Of a stretch of DNA of 7,755 bases, positions 1 to 5,321 are shown one piece after another. Each line of letters begins with the position of its first letter. The first letter of the stretch is position 1. The DNA is taken from contig CAZNUK010000087.1 in the NCBI GenBank assembly GCA_964576255.1, positions 1 to 7,755 on the forward strand. The letters run 5' to 3'. Made by a program: the position numbers and the translations under genes. Under the pieces are notes generated by a model. It was not told the origin of the DNA and did not search any database. It was given only the letters and a program-made list of their open reading frames with translations. Source of the stretch: Eshraghiella sp964576255. GTDB lineage: Bacteria; Bacillota; Clostridia; Lachnospirales; Lachnospiraceae.

Positions 1-55
1 CACTGAAGTATCTATATCATACTCTTGCTTCAAAACTTGCTTCTTGTCTTTCACT
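1..55 (-). pseudogene. Tail segment of a second Rpn-family nuclease gene (partial, leaves window)
   Basis: These 55 bases are identical to 4491-4545, inside the complete Rpn-type gene at 4239-5234, starting just after the codon for its residue 230. Beyond position 55 the similarity stops abruptly, so only the C-terminal part of the gene can exist here, fused to unrelated sequence. The reading frame has no start of its own. The rest of the copy would lie left of the window. It is most likely a truncated duplicate; alternatively the 55-bp identity is a k-mer overlap left by assembly. Confidence 0.7.
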
Positions 56-99
56 GAATATCAAACTACTTTTTATCCAAAAAGAGATTCTGTAATCTC

Positions 100-123
100 C
101 ATTAATTATATGACCAATCTCAT
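100..123 (-). pseudogene. Fragment of an ImmA/IrrE (M78) peptidase gene around the HEXXH motif
   Basis: On the minus strand this stretch matches the zinc-motif region of the ImmA/IrrE gene at 6780-6802. Bases 105-123 align with 6784-6802 with one mismatch, and the match continues to 100 with a one-base indel. In the peptidase frame it reads YEIGHII, so the first zinc-binding His codon has become Tyr at the junction with the neighbouring PIN fragment. The frame continues through 56-99 as plausible but unmatched peptidase-like sequence. It is a short decayed fragment, not a gene. Confidence 0.55.
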
Positions 124-124
124 A

Positions 125-180
125 AAATATCGTAATGATAAAACATCTGCAAAATTGAATTACATAATATCATATTCTAG
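125..180 (-). pseudogene. Fragment of a PIN-domain gene
   Basis: Bases 125-180 match 5789-5844 in the intact PIN gene at 53 of 56 positions. The fragment corresponds to about residues 128-147 of that protein, reading LEYDIM, a stop codon, then FNFADVLSLRYF. An in-frame stop replaces Pro134, so it cannot be functional. The homology ends exactly at 180, and the CTA triplet at 177-179 (TAG on the minus strand) also ends the gene to its right. Together with the adjacent ImmA/IrrE fragment it is debris of another Xre-ImmA-PIN module, with the two pieces in reversed order. Confidence 0.75.
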
Positions 181-755
181 GATTCCTGTTCCACAATTTT
201 CTTTAATAACAAAAAATTATCTTCCGCATCATTCTCTTCAAATAATCTTCGCCACACAATGTTTTTACCGAACATTTCTGCAATTACTGCCCAATCATAG
301 TCATTACTACGCATATCTTCAATTATTTGGACATATTTTTTACCAAACAAAATATAGCCCTTCTCAACTATTCTAATCACATCATCAATCTGCCCGTTTT
401 CACCAATGAAATTTACAATACATTCTTTTAAAGATTTTATGTAAATAGAAAAAAACTCTTCATCATTATATAATTTGCATTTATAAAATAAATCTACATA
501 GCTTCCAATACAAGTTCGATATATAATTAAACGTTCTGTAAATTCTTTTTCAAGCTCTATGACTACATCAATAACAACTTTTCTATGATACAAAGCTCTA
601 AGAAAATCTAATATTTCTCTAATCTCATCCTCAGGAACATTCATTGCATTGGCAATTGTATCTATTCCCAAAAAAGAAAAACCTTTTTCCTGCTCTCTCA
701 GTATCATTCTCACAGTCATAATCTGCTGTCCGATTTTGCGTTGTTTCTGTTCCAT
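177..755 (-). CDS. Hypothetical protein, 192 aa, second gene of an unknown pair
   Basis: I do not recognise this protein. It is soluble, with no signal peptide or membrane helix. Residues 31-50 (IDTIANAMNVPEDEIREILD) look like a short helix-turn-helix, and the rest is helix-rich and charged, with an aromatic stretch around 80-110. I prefer the ATG at 753-755 (MEQKQRK), because GCGAGG lies about 8 bases upstream; the in-frame ATG at 768-770 has no such site. With this start, 4 bases separate it from the upstream gene, and the ribosome site lies in that gene's last codons, so the two are probably translationally coupled. Its stop codon falls exactly at the edge of a PIN-gene fragment, so the natural C-terminus may have been lost and replaced. 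Function unknown. Confidence 0.75.
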   Translation of the reverse strand: MEQKQRKIGQQIMTVRMILREQEKGFSFLGIDTIANAMNVPEDEIREILDFLRALYHRKVVIDVVIELEKEFTERLIIYRTCIGSYVDLFYKCKLYNDEEFFSIYIKSLKECIVNFIGENGQIDDVIRIVEKGYILFGKKYVQIIEDMRSNDYDWAVIAEMFGKNIVWRRLFEENDAEDNFLLLKKIVEQES

Positions 756-759
756 ATGT

Positions 760-1644
760 CTACCTCGCATTTATCATTTTTTCTCGTAAATGATTAATTA
801 AATTCCATTCCTGTGCACTATATGACTCCCTAAGCCCATCAAATGAAATTTTATCAGGTGTTAGCATAACTTTTTCTAAAAGTTTATCAAATGTTTTCTC
901 ATATGTGGGATTAGTTTTGTCATCATAATAATATGGAAACATCAATCGGCACTCTGAAAAAACACAAGCAATCGTATATACATCGTAAACATCTTTCCCG
1001 TCAATACTCCAGCTTACTCCGTCCGATACTTTGTGCGGAATTCCTTTCGGATATATCCAACCCATAATGTCACAAAATCTTACCTTTTCATCTGATTGAC
1101 TTTCCAACGTTTGGTCATAACGTGTTATTTCTTCTCTTTCTTCATCAGTTGGTTCTATCTCAATTCCAAGATGGTCTGTTGCTAAATGATAAATATCTCC
1201 TAACTGACTTCCTGGAACATATTTGGAGATTTCAGTAAGAGTCGCACCTTGAACCAACATATTGTTACATACTTCTATCATAAACATAACTTGACAACAC
1301 GACTTATACATATTGTTATAATTAATTCCATGAATACCTTCTTGTATTTCAGCCGCTTCGTTTATTGCAATCAAAAACCTGTCAACAATATTTTCTGTAT
1401 TATTAATCTTCGCTAATGCTCTTATTCTTTGTTCTTCATAATCCACCAACGACTTTCTTTTGTAAGTATCCAAGAATACATCAAACTTCATATGATTTTT
1501 TTTAAGATTTTCTACCTTGAAGCGATCTTTATCAACATAATCTTCAATTGGACTATTCAAAAAAAATAAAGCATCTAAAATTTCCTCGCTTCTTTTTCCT
1601 TTTAACATTTGAGCAATACTATGCAGTTCATCTATTTTACTCAT
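760..1644 (-). CDS. Hypothetical protein, 294 aa, first gene of an unknown pair
   Basis: I cannot place this protein in a known family. It is acidic and apparently cytoplasmic, with no membrane segment. Residues 130-160 (MLVQGATLTEISKYVPGSQL) resemble a helix-turn-helix-like turn. Two further blocks are conspicuous: RFCDIMGWIYPKGIPHKVSD near residues 188-207, and an aromatic FPYYYDD stretch near 236. There are no obvious nuclease, kinase, NTPase or protease motifs. The start is well supported: AAAGGGG lies 6 bases before the ATG. A TGn-extended -10 sits upstream, after a terminator that separates it from the Xre gene, so this is the promoter-proximal gene of a two-gene operon with the 192-residue protein. 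The position next to a regulator and among toxin-antitoxin genes suggests a TA or defence role, but that is inference only. Confidence 0.8.
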   Translation of the reverse strand: MSKIDELHSIAQMLKGKRSEEILDALFFLNSPIEDYVDKDRFKVENLKKNHMKFDVFLDTYKRKSLVDYEEQRIRALAKINNTENIVDRFLIAINEAAEIQEGIHGINYNNMYKSCCQVMFMIEVCNNMLVQGATLTEISKYVPGSQLGDIYHLATDHLGIEIEPTDEEREEITRYDQTLESQSDEKVRFCDIMGWIYPKGIPHKVSDGVSWSIDGKDVYDVYTIACVFSECRLMFPYYYDDKTNPTYEKTFDKLLEKVMLTPDKISFDGLRESYSAQEWNLINHLREKMINAR

Positions 1645-1671
1645 TATATACCCCTTTCTACTCCTTTATCC

Positions 1672-1680
1672 ATTTTACCA
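1672..1680 (-). promoter_or_regulatory. Probable extended -10 promoter of the unknown operon
   Basis: The minus strand reads TGGTAAAAT here, a TGn-extended -10 with one mismatch from TATAAT. It lies 28 bases before the ATG at 1642-1644 and just after the terminator of the upstream gene. The -35 region is weak (ATGTAA at 17 bases), as is common with extended -10 promoters. Confidence 0.45.
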
Positions 1681-1711
1681 TTATTCGTATTTCTTTACAT
1701 TGAACTCATAG

Positions 1712-1756
1712 TTTAAAAGAAAAAGACATTGCCGGTTTACTTTACCCGGCAATGCC
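1712..1756 (-). terminator. Rho-independent terminator of the Xre gene, overlapping its stop codon
   Basis: CATTGCCGG (1727-1735) and CCGGCAATG (1746-1754) form a perfect 9-bp stem with a 10-base loop. On the minus strand it is followed by CTTTTTCTTTT. The 5' arm is made from the codons for the last residues (GIAG) of the Xre gene, whose TAA falls in the loop. It insulates the regulator from the unknown operon downstream. Confidence 0.88.
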
Positions 1757-2098
1757 TTTTCTCATAATCTCATAATATCTCTTAATTCGTTTAAAATGTC
1801 CAGTCCTGTTATTATTTGCTACTTCTATGATAACTCCCATATCCATCCAATAGCAATCACAACGTATCGGCTCATATTTATATATGATGTCGCTTAATGA
1901 GGCGTCATACAGCTCCATCAACGCAAACATAGCATCCGTTTGAGGATATCCCCTGCCCTGTTCATACTTATAAACTGCTTGAACTGAGCCAAGTCTAAGA
2001 TATTCTCTTACCTCTTCTACCGTTAATCCCTTTCTTATACGCAAACGTTTCAAATTTTCACCAATAATTTTTAGATTGTATTCAGGTCTGTATTTCAT
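1742..2098 (-). CDS. Xre-family helix-turn-helix regulator, 118 aa
   Basis: A small DNA-binding regulator. Residues 10-72 fit the HTH_3 (Cro/C1) fold: an IGENLKRLRIRKGLTVEEV helix pair, a recognition region around SVQAVYKYEQGRGYP and a hydrophobic closing helix MFALMELYDASLSDII. The remaining 45 residues (CDCYWMDMG..., then a basic tail with HFKRIKRYYE) are not part of that domain. A GGAG lies 11 bases before the ATG, a slightly long spacing. The gene starts only 26 bases after the IS66 TnpA fragment, with no obvious promoter between, so it may be read from the insertion-sequence leader. It could regulate the unknown operon or be the orphan antitoxin of a disrupted pair. Confidence 0.85.
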   Translation of the reverse strand: MKYRPEYNLKIIGENLKRLRIRKGLTVEEVREYLRLGSVQAVYKYEQGRGYPQTDAMFALMELYDASLSDIIYKYEPIRCDCYWMDMGVIIEVANNNRTGHFKRIKRYYEIMRKGIAG

Positions 2099-2121
2099 GT
2101 GTTCACTGCTCCAGTTCCTTA

Positions 2122-2159
2122 AAATTAAGTTTTTATAAACTTTCTTAAGAATTTATAAA
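2122..2159. repeat. 38-bp dispersed repeat with nested palindromes, copy 1
   Basis: This matches 5479-5516 at 37 of 38 bases (the difference is at 2149). It contains TTTATAAA twice (2132-2139 and 2152-2159) around the perfect palindrome TTCTTAAGAA (2142-2151). It coincides with the last codons and stop of the TnpA fragment, so the C-terminal residues FYKFLRKFIKT of that ORF probably come from the repeat and not from IS66. Confidence 0.8.
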
Positions 2160-2313
2160 ATAAGCGCTCGCAGTATTTATAATACGTCTGTTCACAGTAA
2201 CCGTTTTGCTTGCACCAATGAGTTACGGCTATACCATTTGCCTGACATTCAGAAATTTGTCTACGCCAATCCTCCATACGAAACCGACGCTTTGCAATAG
2301 AAACTTTATCCAT
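2125..2313 (-). pseudogene. tnpA: Truncated IS66-family TnpA (accessory protein), 62 aa
   Basis: The N-terminal half is the characteristic start of IS66 accessory proteins of Clostridia: RFRMEDWRRQISECQANGIA, then VTHWCKQNGYCEQTYYKY, a helix-turn-helix thought to bind the element's ends. Intact proteins are longer, and tnpB and the DDE transposase tnpC should follow; here the ORF runs into a 38-bp repeat and stops, with an Xre gene next. AGAGGAG lies 7 bases before the ATG, so the fragment may still be translated. It cannot support transposition. It is the 5' stub of an IS66 element cut by deletion or recombination, possibly at the GAGCGCTTA at its 3' side, which resembles the element's GTAAGCGCTTA end. 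Confidence 0.82.
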
Positions 2314-2431
2314 GTCTAATCTCCTCTAAATTTACTATAAAAACTATATCTAGCGAAACTATATGTTTTTATTAGAGATTATCTCATGGATTATAGGAAG
2401 CGTGAAAGGCACTAACTTATTAAGCGCTTAC
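2160..2431 (-). mobile_element. Left end of an IS66-type insertion sequence (remnant)
   Basis: Reading the minus strand, the element starts at 2431 with GTAAGCGCTTA. This fits the GTAA-type ends I recall for the IS66 family. A leader of about 115 bases follows, then the tnpA ribosome site. The leader holds a TATAAT (2390-2395) without a good -35, the palindrome GAGATTATCTC (2375-2385), and the direct repeat AAACTATAT (2341-2349 and 2357-2365). Everything after the tnpA stub is missing, and no right end or 8-bp target duplication is visible. The outside flank is the T-tract of the kinase gene's terminator. Confidence 0.6.
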
Positions 2432-2432
2432 C

Positions 2433-2462
2433 AAAAAGCTACGACTCTACACAAGTCGCAGC
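2433..2462 (-). terminator. Terminator of the kinase gene
   Basis: On the minus strand, GCTGCGACT, a 7-base loop and AGTCGTAGC form a 9-bp stem with one G-U pair, followed by TTTTTGG. It lies 5 bases after the kinase stop codon. Related sequences occur at 7481-7511 (intact), 4147-4159 (half) and 5538-5549 (half). Confidence 0.88.
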
Positions 2463-2467
2463 ATTAA

Positions 2468-3622
2468 TTAATTTTTGCATTGTTCACATTTTTTAAGCTC
2501 TGACAGTCTTCTTTCGAACATATCCGCTTCTTGCTTCATATCGCCAAAGATGCTCATATCTATTTCATTAATAATACGAAGACCTATATTTTTGACAGCT
2601 TCTATTGCTGCCACACGCTGTGATACTCTTCTAGGATAGAGCGTCTGGCATATTCCACCTTCCATATCATCATATGCAAGAAAACATTGATTAAAATCCA
2701 TTAATGGATACAATGAAACATACTCGTTAGTGAAATTATTCACCAAAACTCCCCAATTCTCAGGATGCCTGTCCGTATTGCCTACAAGATAATCAAGTAT
2801 ATTCATGCCATAAAATGTAATTGGATCAATTCTCTTACATTCTTCCAATACATCCATATCATGATTACATGCATATACTTCAAAAGCCATCTTAGATACC
2901 ATGGACCATTCCTTAGAGGTAACAATTCGACTCTCTGATACCAGCTGATTATCATAATACCTTTCAGAATACTTAACCTGTGGTATATCAAAACACTGAC
3001 ATATCTTGCTTGCCAACAGTTCTCTTCGTACTGCATCCTCTCCTCCATCTTTAAGGAGACTAAAACAACCATCTTGTCTTATCCAAGCCTTAGGAAAACA
3101 GCCTTTCGTTGATAAGTCTGGTGCCAATTCCTGATTGGTAACCGTCATTTGACGACCCTTTAACGATAATTCAACAACAGCCTCATTCAGCGTATTATCA
3201 TATAAATTAATATTGACAAATGATATGTCTTCACCTTTTTTTCTTACCCAATATACATCTGTAAGGGATACGCAATGATATGATAAAGATATATTAGCAC
3301 GTTGCTTATCCGTTACTGCCTGTGCCACACCAATACTGTTTAAAATCTCTTTCGCAAATTTTCTATCAAGGGACAACACTCTGGAGGCACACCAATGATA
3401 AAAATTATCTAAATTATTAAGCAATGTATCTATATCGTCTTCATTTCCCAGATACAGGTCATAAGGCATAAACTTATCGTCACAAACCACGGAACGACCT
3501 GTAGTGGATATTGTTGCCACAATCTTCTCCATATGCATAATTTCATAGGCTATGACATTTTTTGATGAAATGCTCGAACTTAACTTTGGCTCGCCATCTG
3601 ATATCAGATAATTTTCCAACAT
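2468..3622 (-). CDS. HipA-like serine/threonine kinase, 384 aa
   Basis: A soluble protein kinase-fold enzyme of the HipA group; members phosphorylate a protein target (GltX in the case of E. coli HipA). The N-terminal part has the SLTDVYWVRKKGEDISFVNI block (residues 119-138) seen in clostridial HipA-like proteins. LLKDGGE gives the likely ATP-binding Lys191, and RRELLASKI the pairing Glu201. GNTDRHPENWG (281-291) carries catalytic Asp284 and metal-binding Asn289, and LMDFNQCF (307-314) provides Asp309 of the DFG-like site. All key residues are present, so it should be active. AGGAG lies 6 bases before the ATG. It starts 16 bases after the 119-residue gene and ends in its own terminator. No hipB-like HTH gene precedes it. 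A HipA-type toxin is the best reading; a signalling or defence kinase is the alternative. Confidence 0.85.
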   Translation of the reverse strand: MLENYLISDGEPKLSSSISSKNVIAYEIMHMEKIVATISTTGRSVVCDDKFMPYDLYLGNEDDIDTLLNNLDNFYHWCASRVLSLDRKFAKEILNSIGVAQAVTDKQRANISLSYHCVSLTDVYWVRKKGEDISFVNINLYDNTLNEAVVELSLKGRQMTVTNQELAPDLSTKGCFPKAWIRQDGCFSLLKDGGEDAVRRELLASKICQCFDIPQVKYSERYYDNQLVSESRIVTSKEWSMVSKMAFEVYACNHDMDVLEECKRIDPITFYGMNILDYLVGNTDRHPENWGVLVNNFTNEYVSLYPLMDFNQCFLAYDDMEGGICQTLYPRRVSQRVAAIEAVKNIGLRIINEIDMSIFGDMKQEADMFERRLSELKKCEQCKN

Positions 3623-3638
3623 TATTTTCTCCTAACTA

Positions 3639-3998
3639 TTACATTTCCATATATATTGTATATTTCAAGCTTCGAACTTGAGCGTCTTCATTACTTCCTT
3701 CAATATTCGACCAAAACATTAACAGCAGCTCTTTTCCACCTATTTTTGCTATATTCATAGGTTCCATAAGTCCCATTCCCAATCTGTCAAAATTAATACA
3801 CTGAATTTCCATCTCATTGCCAATAACTTTTTTATCTATTCTGCTATCAAGCAAATCTACCTGTATGAATTTGAAAACCAATGTAAAAATATAATCGCAT
3901 CCTGTATTAACTGTCATTCTCAGGTCTTCATCTTTATACAGAAAAACCTGTCCACTATCTACTATTTTGTAATTACCTGAACTTAATGCCACCTGCAT
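3639..3998 (-). CDS. Small beta-rich protein of unknown function paired with the kinase, 119 aa
   Basis: Predicted as alternating beta strands with no HTH, membrane segment or signal. The block LGMGLMEPMNIAKIGGKELL (residues 73-92), followed by a closing RSLKYTIYM, resembles a domain of unknown function I recall from clostridial and enterobacterial proteins (possibly DUF6864), but I am not certain. The ATG at 3996-3998 is chosen because GAGGTG lies 6 bases upstream; the reading frame extends to a TTG at 4038-4040 that has no such site. It precedes the HipA-like kinase by 16 bases and is clearly in the same operon. Its place is that of an antitoxin, cofactor or substrate, but nothing in the sequence proves this. 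Confidence 0.72.
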   Translation of the reverse strand: MQVALSSGNYKIVDSGQVFLYKDEDLRMTVNTGCDYIFTLVFKFIQVDLLDSRIDKKVIGNEMEIQCINFDRLGMGLMEPMNIAKIGGKELLLMFWSNIEGSNEDAQVRSLKYTIYMEM

Positions 3999-4037
3999 AC
4001 CATTCACCTCATTAGATATTATTATATTCATATATGA

Positions 4038-4076
4038 CAAAAACTACGCTAACACAATGTTAGCATAGTTTTTTTT
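4038..4076. terminator. Bidirectional terminator-like hairpin upstream of the kinase operon
   Basis: AACTACGCTAACA (4042-4054), loop CAA, and TGTTAGCATAGTT (4058-4070) form a 13-bp stem. On the plus strand it has one C-A mismatch and a following run of eight Ts. On the minus strand the mismatch becomes a G-U pair, but only TTTTTG follows. It probably stops read-through into the kinase operon from the Rpn side and may also work on the plus strand. Confidence 0.65.
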
Positions 4077-4169
4077 ATTTTACAATCTCATAACAACTTT
4101 TGATTCATATAATCGACCGGAAATTTTTACATAAGCGCTTATTCTTTACACAAGTCGCAATCCAGACTA
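4077..4169. other. Intergenic spacer with half of a terminator and an AAGCGCTT palindrome
   Basis: No gene is visible. 4147-4159 (TACACAAGTCGCA) equals 2448-2460 in the kinase terminator, and TAAGCGCTTA at 4132-4141 equals 2421-2430, but the bases between them in the other locus are absent. This looks like a deletion derivative of the same terminator-plus-IS-end junction. The promoter of the 119-residue gene must lie here or just below, but I see no convincing -35/-10 pair. Confidence 0.5.
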
Positions 4170-4237
4170 TTAATAATTATTCATTCTATACGCCGATACA
4201 TCAGGCAGCCTTTTTTTGATGAATGCTACGATAAAAT
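4170..4237 (-). pseudogene. Internally deleted 3' end of the membrane-protein gene
   Basis: This is the same sequence as the 3' end of the gene at 7520-7755, lacking 168 bases. It reads FIVAFIKKRLPDVSAYR directly joined to MNNY and a stop. The missing 56 codons, exactly in frame, encode both membrane helices. The junction shows a 3-base microhomology (AAT on the minus strand). It directly follows the Rpn stop codon in the same frame and has no start codon of its own. Confidence 0.8.
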
Positions 4238-4545
4238 ATTATGCCTGCATTGAAGCTACTAGTTTATCAAAACTTTCAACGCTCATCCCAGCTCTGTTTG
4301 CAGCCACCTCTTTATCAAGCAAACCATCAATAACCAGAGTTACAAGTGTTTCCATCCTGCCCTCTGCAAGACCTTTTTGTATTCCTTTTTCTATTCCTTT
4401 TTCTATTCCTTTTTGTATTCCTTTTTCCATGGCTCTGGCTTCAATTCCATCTGCTAAATTACACATATTTCTCATCCTTTCTTCTAACTCCACTGAAGTA
4501 TCTATATCATACTCTTGCTTCAAAACTTGCTTCTTGTCTTTCACT
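4183..4545. repeat. 363-bp repeat R (its ends recur at the two window edges)
   Basis: The first 55 bases (4183-4237) equal 7701-7755, and the last 55 (4491-4545) equal 1-55. The unit spans the shortened membrane-gene tail and the last 101 codons of the Rpn gene. The window's right edge enters the unit and its left edge leaves it, so a second full copy is implied outside the window. Only the 55-base ends of that copy are seen. Confidence 0.75.
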
Positions 4546-5234
4546 TTAATTGAAGTGGATAACAAGGTACTTATAAGGCGGTGTAGCTTGGTTCCCTTGG
4601 ACTTATGCTTTTCTTTGCCAAGGCAGATGATTACAGCCTCCAATAAGTCATAATACTCATCATCCGGAACATTACCATATATGTCGGACTTGGACATTTT
4701 ATAGCTGGCAATAGTATACTCCACCTTTTTGGGAACGTCCGTACAAATCCATATAGAATACACTTTATGAATGTTCTGATATTGTGAGTTGGTGAACTCC
4801 TTTCCATACTGGGATGAAAGCATTCTCGCACAGTAAAAAATTGCCCTTGTTACAATATCGTATTCAACATAATAATCATTCTGAGCCTCAACGTTGATAA
4901 TCAGTTTGTTCAGTTCTCCATCAGGGGTGTATGCATAAAATCGAATATCAAAGTAAGACTCCCCTTCATCAAGAACAAGCTCGTTCTCAGACATTTTGGT
5001 AATTTCCTCCGGTGTCTTTCCCGGATTAACTTTCTGCTTGTGTATTTCCGGAACACCTTCAATACACTCTCGGATTTCTTCAATGGTGCATTCGTTATAA
5101 ACATCAATGGTGTACTTCATAATCCATGCAAGTATGGTCTTATCGCTTAAAAGCTTAATAATCGCCGTATTACACTTTAATTTGTCTGCTTCTACTCCAT
5201 CTAAAATCCGACCAAGGTTGGTTTTAACCTTCAT
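4239..5234 (-). CDS. Rpn-family recombination-promoting nuclease / putative transposase (PD-(D/E)XK), 331 aa
   Basis: Rpn proteins are DNA endonucleases that promote RecA-independent recombination; E. coli RpnA-E are the studied members. The catalytic core is visible: YFDIRFYA with Asp96, NVEAQ with Glu116 and Gln118, and a following helix with Arg130 and Tyr134. The C-terminal third carries the family's typical tail, KGIQKGIEKGIEKGIQKG (271-288), then a helix with AANRAGMSVESFDKL. Length and motifs are complete. The start is the ATG at 5232-5234, with AAAGGAG 8 bases upstream; an in-frame ATG at 5264 lies inside the leader hairpin loop region and has no ribosome site. A good promoter and a strong leader stem-loop precede it. 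Its last 101 codons belong to repeat R. Confidence 0.9.
   Translation of the reverse strand: MKVKTNLGRILDGVEADKLKCNTAIIKLLSDKTILAWIMKYTIDVYNECTIEEIRECIEGVPEIHKQKVNPGKTPEEITKMSENELVLDEGESYFDIRFYAYTPDGELNKLIINVEAQNDYYVEYDIVTRAIFYCARMLSSQYGKEFTNSQYQNIHKVYSIWICTDVPKKVEYTIASYKMSKSDIYGNVPDDEYYDLLEAVIICLGKEKHKSKGTKLHRLISTLLSTSIKVKDKKQVLKQEYDIDTSVELEERMRNMCNLADGIEARAMEKGIQKGIEKGIEKGIQKGLAEGRMETLVTLVIDGLLDKEVAANRAGMSVESFDKLVASMQA
4372..4431 (-). repeat. 12-bp tandem repeat encoding the KGIx tail of the Rpn protein
   Basis: Five units of CCTTTTT(G/C)TATT in head-to-tail order: four close copies and a fifth, CCTTTTTCCATG, that is diverged. Each unit encodes four residues (KGIQ or KGIE), so slippage would lengthen or shorten the tail without a frameshift. 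This is common in the family. Confidence 0.85.
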
Positions 5235-5289
5235 TGTAAATTCTCCTTTCTCTGTTTTAATCAATAAACAGAGAAAGCGCTTTTACAAT
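5233..5289 (-). promoter_or_regulatory. Leader stem-loop covering the Rpn ribosome binding site and start codon
   Basis: A perfect 12-bp inverted repeat, CTTTCTCTGTTT and AAACAGAGAAAG (5246-5257 with 5266-5277), has an 8-base loop. A second, outer 8-bp pairing, ATTGTAAA with TTTACAAT (5233-5240 with 5282-5289), encloses a small internal loop. In the mRNA, the inner stem takes up AAAG of AAAGGAG, the internal loop holds the rest of that site, and the outer stem reaches the first two bases of the ATG. The predicted transcription start lies at the 5' edge of the outer stem, so transcripts from the gene's own promoter would lack part of it while read-through transcripts would have all of it. Confidence 0.75.
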
Positions 5290-5292
5290 TGT

Positions 5293-5321
5293 ATTATATG
5301 CTTTTTAGTGTCCTTTTGCAA
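5293..5321 (-). promoter_or_regulatory. Promoter of the Rpn gene
   Basis: The minus strand has TTGCAA (5316-5321), a 17-base spacer and a perfect TATAAT (5293-5298). Transcription should start near 5284-5287. The palindrome AAAGCGCTTT (5274-5283) lies immediately downstream of that point. Confidence 0.75.

Noticed and set aside
1..99. The ImmA-like frame continuing across the repeat junction into ERQEASFEA, resembling the third zinc-ligand motif
   Set aside because: Bases 1-55 are identical to the Rpn coding sequence in another frame, so the resemblance is most likely chance.
44..376. A 110-residue plus-strand reading frame over the left end
   Set aside because: It crosses the repeat junction, the PIN fragment and the C-terminal part of the 192-residue gene on the other strand. 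It has no ribosome site and is a shadow.
2803..3072. An 89-residue minus-strand frame inside the kinase gene
   Set aside because: It is an out-of-frame shadow of the kinase sequence, with no independent start signal.
4372..4431. Short regular repeats that might suggest a CRISPR array
   Set aside because: The units are 12 bp, contiguous without spacers, and lie inside a coding region.
4216..4653. A 145-residue plus-strand reading frame with a repeated PFSIPF pattern
   Set aside because: The pattern is the reverse complement of the 12-bp repeat coding the KGIx tail of the Rpn protein. There is no ribosome site or family resemblance.
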